From assembly GCA_020744425.1 (NCBI GenBank), contig JAGMUV010000004.1:868001-932000 (forward strand): a DNA stretch of 64,000 bases, written 5' to 3'. Of this stretch, positions 21,522-32,107 are shown one piece after another. The notes beneath the pieces were generated by a model. It did not search any database, was not told where the DNA came from, and worked only from the letters and a program-made list of their open reading frames with translations. How positions within the stretch are numbered: the stretch's first letter is position 1; every line of letters starts with the position of its first letter. Made by a program: the position numbers and the translations under genes. This stretch comes from Dactylonectria macrodidyma. Lineage: Eukaryota; Ascomycota; Sordariomycetes; Hypocreales; Nectriaceae.

Positions 21522-22835
21522 GTTTCCAACGATATCTCTGGGTCTGATGCAGTGGTTTGTGTGCGTGTGTGTGTGATGTTGGATGCAAATGCATGACTCT
21601 CATTCAGTATAAGTACTGGAGAGGAAAATTATTTGCCCTGTTGCTTGATAAGCCTTGCCAGAGCTTATCGGGCGAACTTTTTTTTCGCCCCGCCGCGGGG
21701 CACGCGCATCAACCTAAATGGAGAAGGTCAATGGGGCCGACAATAGCATCTTGAACATGCCAGGAATAAGATTTGGATAAACAGACGTCTAAGTGTCCTA
21801 TAAAATCAACACGAAAGAGACCGGTACCCTTGTATTTACCTTTTAGTCTCTGTACCATACTGTAATATTAACGTGAAGGCAAGGCAAACTTTGATCATGG
21901 CAGACTTTGAACAACGCTCTGGGGTCGCAACGGTCACGGCTCTTGGAATCCAACACGGTACTCTAACCATTATCTTCGCTCTCAAAATGGGAAGTGTTTA
22001 TGGCCAATCTATTTTGCCTAGGAACTCGACCACTTTGGCTTTTCTCCAGACCTCGTGCGCCAGCTTTCGGCAGCCCAGGCCCCAACGCCATTTCCAATAT
22101 GGACATCGCTAGCCTTGATCATGTGGCTCTCTTTGTCAATGGTGTCACATCTAATTGTTGCTTCAATACCTTCTTTGAAGTGTCCGAGTCTTCCTGAAAC
22201 TTCTACGCGTTGTAAAGAAATGTGGTCGTCTAAGGTCTCGGTAGTGGTCTGAATGCTACAACGGTCCTTAGGGATCTTGCCCAGCAGGGTGATAGGCTAG
22301 GATGTAAATCACTATGGGTTCTGGGATGAGGTCATGGAGGAGTGATAACCTGGTGGGACCCTAACCTTAGACCCTTGTGTCTTCGAAGTGACAAGGATCA
22401 TCAGATACTAGAGACCGATACGGATGAAATGGTTTGAGTGGGTTCAATTTCTTCCAAGAAAGTACATGAATGGTGACTCAGGGAAGTCCTAGCAAGAGTT
22501 CGAATCCTAATTCATAGTTGTATAGTTTCTGGTCACTAGGGTCTCTTCACTTTCACCACTCGGGTAGTTCATTAGCGTCAATGAAATATCCTCTACAAAT
22601 GTGTGGGACAAACGGGTTGAGTCACGACGGAATTTTGTAAGTGCCTGTAGAGAAGTCTCTTTGAAGAATAGATAAGGTAGTCAGCCAGGCAAAGGCCCCG
22701 ATAATCGGGTATCCGTAGCGGTGTAGCTCTTTTGTAAACTCTCAACTCCATGCTCAGTGTCCGTGAAGCATTCGCAGCAACAAGGTACTATACGCAAAAT
22801 GACTCCTCCAGGTTTTGGGAATACGACGGGCTGCA
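21522..22835. other. Intergenic region upstream of NMD3
   Basis: About 1.3 kb between the NMD3 start and the ESF2 stop, both on the minus strand. A GT-rich stretch (about 21557-21575) precedes NMD3. Otherwise it is plain sequence, with no gene or repeat supported. Confidence 0.6.
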
Positions 22836-23807
22836 CTAAAAGATTTTGCTGAGGACCCGCGAGACATCGGCTGGTTGATCCCCCACCTCCTTCTTCTTCT
22901 TGGCTAGTGGGACTTGTTGGAAGGACCGCGAAGCCTGTCGCACCGGTCCCTTCTCGCCGTCGTCGGCCTTTCGCTTCTTCGCCTTGGCCTGCATGCCGTC
23001 CAGCATCTTGGCTCTCTCCACGTTCTTGACAAACTCCTTGTTCTCTCTCGTAGTCTTGCTGATCTCAGCGCGCATGCGGCTGGTCCGCTCCGCATTCTCC
23101 GCCGCAATCTGCTCCGTGAGGTTGTGCCACTTGAATCCCTTCAGGTACAGCAGGTTCCACAGGTCGTCGCGATAGTAGCTGCCCTTCTTTCCTCCAATGG
23201 TCCTAGCATTGAGCATTTCGCACACAGCTTTTGCCTCCTTTTTCTTGACAAACTCGACCCAGCCCTCCGTGTATGTCTTCTTCTTGTTGCCGCCACCGCG
23301 TACGCGACGAGCATGGGCCGTGGGGTCTTCGGGTGCTAGGAAAATGCGATTGATAGTGCCGTAGGGCTCCAATAGGGTGCGTAGCTTTTGCGGCTTCATG
23401 AAAGGCGGGATTCTTGAGAGGTAGACAACTCCGGATTTCTTGATGGCCGCATCTGAGGCAACGAGGTTCTTCTTCGTCAATGGTCGTGTGACGTCTGGGA
23501 GGTCTGAGCTGGGCTTTTTCAACTTGTTCTTGGTCTTTTCGAGCTCTTTCTCTTCGGGTTCACCCTCATCGCCTGCAGTATTCTGAGTGTCGGCACCTTG
23601 CGCATCTTCACCCCCGACGCTGGCATCATTGTCGAGGCCGCTAGCCAGGTCTTCATCGTCGTCATTATCGTCGTGGTCGTAGCTAATTCTTCTTCGCTTA
23701 GCATTGCGGCCGCCCTTTGTCATGTCATCGTCCGAATTGTATCCGACATCGCTGTCATCTTCGCTGTCCGCAGCGTCAAGAAACTCGTTCCTCTTTTCAG
23801 GCGCCAT
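22836..23807 (-). CDS. ESF2: 18S rRNA processing factor ESF2 (ABT1 family)
   Basis: Small-subunit processome component needed for early 18S rRNA processing; the human relative is ABT1. Intronless, 323 residues from the ATG at 23807 (MAPEKRNEFLDAADSEDDSD). The open frame extends upstream, but that part shows no family similarity. An acidic, Ser/Asp-rich N-terminal third contains a basic patch (RNAKRRRIS). The single RRM starts at SGVVYLSRIPPFMKPQKLRT and includes LLEPYGTINRIFLAPED and TEGWVEFVKKKEAKAVCEML. A signature segment for the family follows (YYRDDLWNLLYLKGFKWHNL), then a Lys/Arg-rich helical tail. These features identify ESF2 rather than a generic RRM protein. Confidence 0.93.
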   Translation of the reverse strand: MAPEKRNEFLDAADSEDDSDVGYNSDDDMTKGGRNAKRRRISYDHDDNDDDEDLASGLDNDASVGGEDAQGADTQNTAGDEGEPEEKELEKTKNKLKKPSSDLPDVTRPLTKKNLVASDAAIKKSGVVYLSRIPPFMKPQKLRTLLEPYGTINRIFLAPEDPTAHARRVRGGGNKKKTYTEGWVEFVKKKEAKAVCEMLNARTIGGKKGSYYRDDLWNLLYLKGFKWHNLTEQIAAENAERTSRMRAEISKTTRENKEFVKNVERAKMLDGMQAKAKKRKADDGEKGPVRQASRSFQQVPLAKKKKEVGDQPADVSRVLSKIF

Positions 23808-24421
23808 TGTGAATGGTTGTGTTTTGTCAACCCAGAGGACCAATCCCCAAGCTCGCGGTTCTGAGAAAAAAAAGTGATAAGATAAGCCCGATGGGATGTG
23901 GGGCATTGGGGAGCCAAGTTCGTAGTCATGTGACATGGCTGGCATTGAGATGATGCCGTGTAAGCCAGGTATCGGAAATGTTGTAATTTTCAAGGAGGAA
24001 AACCACGGCCTCTTGGACCATTTATGTAGCATGTTACCTTCTACTGGACTCGAATCCTCGTGCGCTCAGCTGCTTCAGCTGTAGGACGTGAGCACCTGAG
24101 TCGGCCATATCCTCTGCCATCAGGGAAGAATGCTAGCTTTGGAGCAGGGGTGAACATGGCCAATAAAGCCATTGATGTGGGTGTAAGTGATCAATGTGTG
24201 CCTTTTTTAAATCTCGATGCTCATAAATAGTTCGGGAGGGCTTCTCTATAAAATCAATATCTCTCCATAAAATATCTACTGAGGCCCGATCAGGAGTGTG
24301 AGCATGCCCTTCTTAGAACGTAATGCTTCTACCCTAGAATAATTTAAGAGCTGTGATTTCCTAGCGTATCACTCCTTGTTAAACGAGTGATTCAAGATTA
24401 AATTACGTGTTCCGGGGGGGT

Positions 24422-24452
<31 letters not shown>

Positions 24453-24704
24453 TTAAAAAAATACAAGCCTTTAGTACTCGGGCTTGAGTGGCGATGCTCC
24501 AAACGCGTATATGTCACAGGGCGGCTGCACTTATCTATGATAGCGGGGTGCGGCGTCATGCGGCCGACGTCGGGTTACGTGGGGCAGTAGACCAAACTGC
24601 CTTACCCGTCTTTCTTCGTCATCGCATCTGCTCCACCCTCTGAGACAACCCATCAAGGATTTCACTCTCACATTCCCCGGTGTTGAGGATAATACATCGT
24701 CACC
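23808..24704. other. Divergent spacer between ESF2 and the aldehyde dehydrogenase
   Basis: About 0.9 kb with both promoters. It contains a stacked homopolymer block (24414-24461) and, near 24056-24125, sequence with weak tRNA A/B-box resemblance that does not fold as a tRNA. No gene is supported. Confidence 0.55.
24414..24461. repeat. Homopolymer stack G7-T8-A24-TT-A7
   Basis: Seven G, eight T and then about 24 A followed by TT and seven A lie end to end, some 245 bp upstream of the aldehyde dehydrogenase start. Long runs like this are error-prone in assembly, so the exact lengths are uncertain. A poly(dA:dT) nucleosome-excluding promoter element is a plausible role. Confidence 0.8.
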
Positions 24705-26217
24705 ATGTCTACCGAAGTCATCACAACCATCTCCCCCAACACTAACGAGGCCATCATCGTCCGGAATGGCGCCTCGGCCGCTGACCTCGAGGCCCTCCCC
24801 AAGATCGCCACCGAGGCTTTCCAGAGCTTCCGTAAGACCACTTTGAAGGAGCGACAGGCAATCGTCCGCAAGTTTCTTGATGGACTGGCGGCAAAGAAAG
24901 ACCAGCTCGGAGAGGAGCTTACTACGCAGATGGGACGGCCCATCAACTACACCCCCGGGGAGGTCGTTACAGCTGTCAAGCGTGGCGAGTATCTTCTCAA
25001 GATCAGCGATGAGGCTCTCAAGGACACTGATGGAGAACCTGAGAAGGGCTTCAAGCGCTTCATTAGGAAAGTCCCTGTTGGGCCAGTCCTAGTCATCTTT
25101 GCCTGGAACGTACGTATCTCCATCCCTCTTCTTTCGGAATGCCACCAACTGGGTTGACATAGTACCCTTACCTCATTCTTGTAAACTCACTCATCCCCGC
25201 CATCTTGTCCGGAAACACAGTTATCCTCAAGGGATCCCCTCAGACTCCCACCGTGGTTGAGCACGCCGCTAAGGCCTTTGCTGAAGCGGGGCTTCCCGAG
25301 GGTGTGCTACAGTTCTTCCATTCAGGTTCCCCTACTATCATGGAGACTATCGTCCGGAGCCCTCTCATTGCTCTAGTATGCTTCACTGGTTCCGTCGGCG
25401 GTGGTCTAGCGGTACAGAAGGCTGCCGCTGACCGAGTTGTCAATGTCGGCCTCGAGCTTGGTGGCAAGGATCCCGCGTACATCAGGGCTGACGTCGATAT
25501 CGACTGGGCAGCGGGAGAGATTGTTGACGGAGCCGTCTTCAACTCTGGCCAGAGCTGTTGTTCTCTCGAGCGTGTGTATGTCGACGAAACGATCCACGAT
25601 GCTTTCGTCGAGGCTGTTCAGAAGGTTCTGAAAGGATACAAGCTTGGAGACCCCTTTGACAAGGGCACCCACGTTGGCCCGGTCGTCTCCAAGAGATCTA
25701 AGGAGGCGATTGAGGAGCACATCAAAGATGCCCTGGATAAAGGTGCAAAGGATGTCACGCCTGAGAACGAGAGCTTCAACAACCCCCCGTTGAAGGGCAA
25801 CTTTGTGAAACCCACTCTGCTGGTCAACGTCGATCACACGATGCGAGTCATGATGGAGGAGACGTTTGGCCCGGTGGTGGCGGTGCAAAAGGTCAAGAAC
25901 GACGAGGAAGCCGTCAAACTGATGAACGACAGCGAGTTTGGCCTCACGGCGAGCATCTGGACCAAGGACACTGACAAGGGATACGAGCTCGCAGAGGACG
26001 TGGAGGCGGGCACCGTCTTTGTCAACCGATGCGACTACCCGAGCCCGGTACGTTCCCGCGCGACAAGCCCTCGGGTGAGACGGTGTGTACTGACCGACGA
26101 TAGGACCTCGCCTGGACGGGGTGGAAGAACTCAGGCAAGGGACAGACTCTTAGCCGGTTTGGTTACGACCAATTCGTCAAGCTCAAAAGCTATCACCTCA
26201 AGGATTACCCCAAGTAG
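24705..26217 (+). CDS. NAD(P)-dependent aldehyde dehydrogenase
   Basis: Three exons (24705-25109, 25163-26047, 26104-26217) with 53- and 56-bp introns give 467 residues, near the usual ALDH length. The splice joins restore conserved sequence: FAWN/YPYLILVNSLIPAIL and DYPSP/DLAWTGWKNSGKGQ. The enzyme oxidises an aldehyde to the acid. The catalytic residues are visible: Glu at about 234 in GLELGGKDP and the nucleophilic Cys at about 267 in NSGQSCCSLERV. EETFGPVVAVQKVKNDEEAV and FVKPTLLVNVD are typical ALDH blocks. There is no N-terminal targeting peptide, so it is probably cytosolic. The substrate is not evident; similar fungal proteins are often labelled succinate-semialdehyde or general aldehyde dehydrogenase, and I do not choose between them. 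Confidence 0.9.
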
Positions 26218-27117
26218 TGACTGCATTGCTGGTAACAAAGGGATGGTGTAGTTTGACATGCGGATCAGAGTAGATGAATGTAGTCACCCTAATCTTCCCT
26301 CCCACAGCACTACTCATCTTGATTCAGTGCTTGCAACTCAGCCGTCGAAGTTGCGCTTAACCGGCTTCATCTCACCAAGTGCAACGCCCAGCAACTAGCC
26401 CGTGACGAGTCACCAGTTCAAGATATCAGATATTAGTTACGTTCCGACGGCTGGACGATAACGCTATAGCCAATGGGTCTTGCAACACAAGCCTGGAGGC
26501 GTATGAGGAAGAGAGAGTGATGAACGCAGCCAGGCAGGGATGGATCGACTGGACACAGACTCATAGTCTCGCCAAGATCCGGGTCTGGGTAACCACTCGT
26601 CTGCAACATGACGGGGCTTGGATGCAGACGCCTCGAGACGCGAGGCAACGCAAGGCAATGAATGGCCGTGAAGCCCGCTCTGTCTCCCCGGATGGTCAAG
26701 ATCAGCGGCTTGCGTGCCGCTCGATGGAGGCATCTGAGATGTTTTCTGAGATGTCCCTTTTGTGACACGTCCCAGTTCATTTCTCTCGCTCGTTCGCGGC
26801 CATCTGATGCTCGCGCCGCGCCCGGCCTTGGTGCAACACGCAGCCGCCAATACGTGTTCTGCGTCTCCCTCCCTGCGTCTGTAAGGACCTCTCGCGGGCG
26901 TGAGGGAGGCGTATCCGTGTGAAGTCTTGTGAATTTCGGCACTGAAAACGTGCAATTTTCCTCCTGCTTGCAATATTCAATCTCCTCATTCGCCGCCTGA
27001 GTCAACCGTGGCCCCCCTTACGAATCTGTCGCACCGTCCGATGTCTCAGTGGGCGAGACAGCTCGCTCGCCTTGGGTTAGGCAGGGCTTGGGCAGGGCTT
27101 AGGCAGAGCCGTCCATC

Positions 27118-27145
27118 TGTCTCTCTGTCTCTCTGTCTCTCTGTC
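27118..27145. repeat. TGTCTCTC octamer microsatellite
   Basis: Three and a half copies of the eight-base unit TGTCTCTC stand in perfect tandem in the intergenic region. Confidence 0.85.
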
Positions 27146-27722
27146 CGCATCCTCGGCTTCTGCGACCAGTGAGCGGTGAAAATGCGGGTGAGGAACTAGA
27201 GCTGTCTGAGAGCCTCTGGCTGTCTAACATCCCTTTGGACGGGTACTGGCCCAGCTCAACGGGAGCGGCGAAGCACATGGTGGCAGGATCGGGCGTCGCA
27301 TGGTCGAGGGCGGGTGAGAATCCCAGCCCGTCCAGCCCGTCCAGCTCGATCAGGGGGCCGGTTGCATTCCATCCAAAGCCCAGCTCAACCATCCCGCCAT
27401 GCATGTATCATGCATCATGTATCATGTATCCCGAAGACATTCCCTCGCCCGCCGTCTCCTTGTGACCCAGCCAAGCCGCTTCGTGCGCTCGCCCTTTTCC
27501 GCCCCCTTTGCACACACGCGGTAGAACAGACAAAGGGGAGAAAGTAAATCGAGGGGGACCGAGACGCCTTTGTGCTCGAAGGGATCCGAAACGCTGGACC
27601 TGTATCTCTGTATGCCAGTAGGTATATATGAAGGGCGTCCGGAGCTCGCGACAGGTTGGGAGAAAGGCATTGTTGTCAGTGTGGATCTCTCACCCGTTCT
27701 CTCATTCTCACACGACTTTGGA

Positions 27723-27754
27723 CAGCTCAACCCAGCTCAGCCCAGCTCAACCCA
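27723..27754. repeat. 10-bp tandem repeat (CAGCTCAACC)
   Basis: Three copies of a 10-base unit CAGCTCA(A/G)CC lie head to tail, about 450 bp upstream of the CRIB-type gene. Confidence 0.8.
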
Positions 27755-28199
27755 AGCGTTGAGGTTCCACTCCTTTGTTTCGATACCTGAACCCCCCCCC
27801 CCCCTCTTACTTCAATAGCCACCACCACGGCCACCAGCAAGAATCTGATCCTCAGTCTTTTATTCCATTTCATTCCCTTATTCCTTCTAGACGAAAGTAT
27901 TTAGAACATCAGTCCCCTCTCCTTTTTTTGCATTGTCGTCATCATCAATCAATCTGCCCCAGTCACATCTGCTGGTTAACCGCCGCACTCACCGCACGTT
28001 GCCGTTTCACCACCGCCTCATACTGACCAGCTTCCGCCGCCGCCCACCTCGCCCACCTTTTGATACGGTGCCATTCTGACCTGTCGTCCTGTCGTCCTGA
28101 CCGGCCGCAACTCGATTTCTCTTTTTCTTAGTCGACTTCGAATCGGCCATTTCTTAATAATTCATTTTTTTTTTTTCCCTTTCTGGTTCCTCCGATAAT

Positions 28200-28885
28200 A
28201 TGAAGTCGACGCTTCTCAGAACCTCGGATCGCGATCTGCGTAGCGCTGGACGCTTGCCCGCCCCGCTGCGAGCCAAGATGCACATCTCCACCAACGTCCG
28301 CACGCTCTGCTCGAGAGTCCATACTCTGATCCGGCAGCGACGTCGCAAGGAGCAGCAGCGCTCGATGCAAATTGTATGTCTTGGCTGTTCTCTCATTCCC
28401 TCCGTCGCTTCTTCTCCCTCTCTTCATCCCTCAATATCGTCCCGAAACCTCGTACTAAACCAACCCGTGTCTTCAGTCAGCGCCCTTCAATCTCAAGCAT
28501 GAACCCGTCCAGCTACCGGGCATCTCCGAAGACGAGTAAGCCAGCTCTCCCTTTCTCTCCCTCTCCTCAGCCCCCGACCCTTGAAACGAAGCCGCCTAGT
28601 TGCAGACTGCGAATAGCTGGTCTCGTACCAACAACCCGTGCATGAAAAAGTAAAGCCGTGCCAGCCCCATCCAACTCATTCAACTAACACATGTCTCTCC
28701 TTCCCACCAGGATCGCCATGCTTCGAGACCAGGCAGCAGCCAGCCGTATCGGCATCGCAGACCCCGCCCTGCCTACGCCTCTGACGCCTCGGTCGCCATA
28801 CTCAACGTCCAGTGTCTTCTCGCGCCCACCGCCCATGTCGGCCCTGACAGCGCATGCGACGACGTCGACGGAGACCCTGCCTTGA
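28200..28885 (+). CDS. Small CRIB-type (Cdc42/Rac-binding) protein
   Basis: Predicted three-exon gene (28200-28373, 28477-28535, 28711-28885) with introns of 103 and 175 bp, giving 135 residues. The basic N-terminus (TLIRQRRRKEQQRS) precedes the sequence QISAPFNLKHEPVQLPGISE, which fits the CRIB pattern I-S-x-P-x-x-(F/L)-x-H, though the usual HVG that follows is replaced by V-Q-L-P-G. A helical stretch (AMLRDQAAASRIG) and a Ser/Thr/Pro-rich tail complete it. Basic residues just before a CRIB motif are typical of proteins that bind Cdc42 at PIP2-rich membranes, such as yeast Gic1/2. A polarity or signalling role is inferred. The second intron is long and its acceptor could be misplaced, but exon phases agree. 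A very small CRIB protein is common in filamentous ascomycetes as far as I recall. Confidence 0.7.
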
Positions 28886-29459
28886 TCGTTGATGCGTCCA
28901 AGGGCAGTCTACTGTAAGACAGGCGGCTTAGATTCATGCAGCTGCATCAATCATAATACGGAAACGGCGAAGGCGAAGGCGAATGCACGCAGGGCTGCTT
29001 TTCATGCGTGTGCATTCGTGTTGCGCCCCGAGCGGACGCGTGTAAGATGAGATGGGGTTGGTTGAATGAAACAAGATAAACGCAGAGTCCCGAGGGGTTG
29101 GTGTCCGTGCTTCAGCGCTTCCCAGCTCGGATCATAGGGCATTTCTTTTAGTGGATTTAGCGTCAATGGGTTTTTGGAGCAGGTTGGAACTCTTTTTGGA
29201 CAGCAAACATCAGACAGCAAAATTGTCGTGCCATTGGGCTTTTCTTGGTCAGGGATTTTGTTAGGGAGCGCGTACGGATTCAGTGTCACCGGATTGGCAT
29301 CATACATACCCAGAGGAAAATCAAATAGATCGGGCAACTAATGGATTTTGTGAACTTGCCCCCCACCCAAGAGCAGCACGCGAGGGCATGTCTCATTCAA
29401 AGAGATTTCGAAGACATGTTGGGAACATAGACAAGACACGCGCACACACATCGCACACA

Positions 29460-29518
<59 letters not shown>

Positions 29519-29669
29519 GGAGAGAAAAAAACGTAAAGCTTTCATTTGCCCCTCAGACCTTTTGTCGTTTGCTCCGTAGAGCCAACCGCGTTCTTCCCTT
29601 GTCCCATCCAATACTGCACTATGCATGCAAGTGGTCGTTATTGCTTCTTCCTCTCCCTCTCCCTCTCCT
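28886..29669. other. Intergenic region with CA/GA microsatellite
   Basis: The CRIB-type gene and ERG8 converge here, so it contains their 3' UTRs. A compound microsatellite lies at 29450-29515. No gene is supported. Confidence 0.6.
29453..29515. repeat. Compound (CA)n(GA)n microsatellite
   Basis: About 12 CA units run directly into about 19 GA units. Just before them a shorter interrupted CA run occurs (29440-29455). It lies 155 bp beyond the ERG8 stop codon. Confidence 0.95.
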
Positions 29670-31088
29670 CTAGATCCAACCCGTGTAAACGTCCAAGCTC
29701 TCGGCTCGTGCGCCTTCCATCTCGCCCTTGACCTCCAGGAGCTTGACCTTGGTGCCCTTGACCTGCGCCCACTCGGCGAGGAACGACTCGGCTCGCTGCT
29801 TCGTCTCGGCGTCGTCCTTCATGAGCACCGCCAGAGCATCGAAGCCGCCTGCGCCGGGGACCACACCTCCGTAGACGCCCTTGACACCGCTGATGGCGTC
29901 CAGAAGCTCCGTCTGGCTGTTCGGCTCGATGGGGACGTCGCTGGAGGTGCCCATCTTCTTGACTAGCTCTCGGACGGCTGCAAGCTTGGCGGGGAGCTGG
30001 TCGACGTCGCCCTGCTTCAGCGTAGAAATCAAGTCTTGATTCCGGTCCTGAAGTTGGTCCCAGAGCTGCTTAGAGCCCTCAGGGTCTTGCGCCCTCCATG
30101 CCAGGACCTTCTTGACCATGCTCACGGTCTTGCTGCCGCAGTCCACATCGCACATCCTAAGGACGACGCCTTCGGGCATCTTGACCTCCTCCTTGTCCAC
30201 CTCGACGTCCCACGCCGACGTTTCTTCAATCAGCTGGACTAACGTGTCCGCGAAGCCGGGCGTGCCAGGCTCGGGGATCTTGCTCAGCGTCGAAGGCGAG
30301 AAACGCTTGTACCGACACGATCCAAACACGGCAGCCGCCACATCAAAGCCTGAGCCAACCTTGCCCTGGGCCGCACAGTGCGCCGCCTGGGCGAGGTTGT
30401 GCAGGGACCGCTTTCCCTTGTCCGATTCGATATCGAACAGCTCCCGGGGCAAGTAGTGGGTGAGGAGAGCCGCGGTCAGTGAAGTCACGAGGGCGGCAGA
30501 CGACCCCAGGCCAGTCTTGTTGGCATCGCCCAGCGTCACCGGGAACTTGGCGAAGCGGCCCCTGTGAGTGTCCGCCGAGCCCGAGTGAGAGTAGTAGTCG
30601 TTGTCCGCAAGAATGATGAGGCGCACCGAGGTCATACTATGACTGGGGCGGTGTCTAGCAATGCGGTCGATGTAGGTGAGTGCATAGCTGAGCGTCGTCT
30701 CTACGAAGGGATTGGAGCTGATTTTGGATCCGCTGTAGCAAGTTGAGTGAGCAAGAGGGCCGGATGGCTCGACTTATACAACGTAGACTACTGCTGTATA
30801 ATCGAGGAGAATGACTTACACTTGCAATTGGGTAATCTTGATGCCGCCGCCCAACTCAGCCAAACGGTAGCCGTACCGCCACTGAGCATCATGGAACTGC
30901 GGGCTATCGACAACAATCTCGGTCAACTGGACGCCGGGCGTCGTGCGAATCTCACCCGCAATGACATTAATCCTCGCATCCAGACCAAAGACGAAGCCCG
31001 TGTGCTGCCGGTCCAGCACGAGATAGCCACCCGCAAGGAGGACTTTGCCGGGTGCCGACACGGCGATGGTGGGGTTCCGGGATGCCAT
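29670..31088 (-). CDS. ERG8: Phosphomevalonate kinase
   Basis: Converts 5-phosphomevalonate and ATP to 5-diphosphomevalonate in the mevalonate pathway that supplies ergosterol and other isoprenoids. Two exons (30820-31088 and 29670-30732) with an 87-bp intron (GTAAGT...CTACAG) give 443 residues. The N-terminus carries SAPGKVLLAGGYLVLD, the substrate-binding start of this GHMP kinase. The glycine-rich phosphate loop is KTGLGSSAALVTSL at about residue 160. QGKVGSGFDVAAAVFGS and GVVPGAGGFDALAVL are later family blocks. Length and motifs match Erg8-type eukaryotic enzymes rather than mevalonate kinase. The gene is full length, with the start ATG at 31088 leading directly into the conserved N-terminus. 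Confidence 0.95.
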
Positions 31089-32107
31089 GATGCCGCGGGG
31101 GAGGAGGTAACAAGGCGACGAGTTGTTTAGACCTACGTTCTAACGCTTTACAAAGGAGGCAAGGGCCGGATCGAGAGTCGTACGGCTGGCGAGCTTGAAA
31201 GATGTACAAAGGACTCGAGGCGGTGACGCGCAATGGCAGATTCCGAGGTATGAAGTGAGCTCTTTTGCTGAGCTACAACACCGGGAAGAATCGTCGTGTT
31301 GTAGCGGGGCCATCGCCAGCCTCACACAGTGCATATGCATGTCATATGTCATAATCAGCACTGTGTCTAGGTCTGTGTGTCCCCCGGCCATCCACTTGGG
31401 ATGCTGCTATTCTGAGATCCCAACAAGAGAATAGAGCCCAAGAAAGCTTAGCCGCAGTTCTCATCAGCAACTCCCACCAAAGTGACAACATAGTGACAAC
31501 ATCCAGCTACGGCAAGTCTATGACGCCGATCCCACGCCATTGTTCGGCTACGTCCCGTCCCATCCTAGGTCTATTAGTCCTATGCGAACTATAGCAGCTC
31601 GTCTGGACTCTCTTCTCGACAAAGATTTGATTGAACGAGTTAGTGAACGAATTGTTTGAACTGTCAGCATTATGAATATATTCATTTCTTGTATGTGGTA
31701 GTACAGGCAGCAGATCCCTTCTCTGCTTTCGCCTCCCAATTGTTCCCATGTTTCCATGTTTCCTTTCTCTTGCTTCTTTCTCCCTTAGCCCTTTATGCTG
31801 CAAATATCTTGTTTTCCCATGTTTAGAGTGGTGTGTTGTCTATCAGGCAACGATCGGCCCCGAATCTTTTCATCCAGAAGCCGCCGTCATAAATGAATCC
31901 CATTTTATATCCTGAACGCCGTCCCCATCAGGGGATCGAGGGTGAGCATACCTCCCGATATCCCAATGCAACCCCGTAAGTAAAAAGAACACACATTTCC
32001 AACCAACATAACGGGGTATCAGTACATATTGCGCCACTTGAACAAAAAGAAAATAAACCAAACCGTTCAAAGAAGGACATCGAGGTGCCATCAAACACCG
32101 AGCACAC
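31089..32107. other. Intergenic region between ERG8 and the PPR gene
   Basis: About 1 kb between two minus-strand genes, with the ERG8 promoter and the PPR gene 3' UTR. No RNA or protein gene supported. Confidence 0.6.

Larger units (their letters stand above)
26218..28199. other. Gene-free region upstream of the CRIB-type gene
   Basis: Nearly 2 kb without supported coding sequence. The longest frame (26433-27005, -) has a composition-driven translation. The region holds short tandem repeats (27118-27145, 27399-27430, 27723-27754) and becomes pyrimidine-rich from about 27780, consistent with promoter and 5' leader of the downstream gene. Confidence 0.55.

Noticed and set aside
24056..24125. 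Possible tRNA on the minus strand
   Set aside because: There is an A-box-like TGGCCGACTCAGG and a B-box-like GATTCGAGTCC at suitable distance, but the T stem does not pair and no acceptor stem partner exists, so it does not fold as a tRNA.
26433..27005. 190-codon open frame (-)
   Set aside because: No family resemblance, no splice structure, and other frames in the same stretch are about as long.
28128..28427. 99-codon frame (-) opposite the CRIB-type gene
   Set aside because: It is antisense to an exon with consistent splice phases and has no family resemblance.
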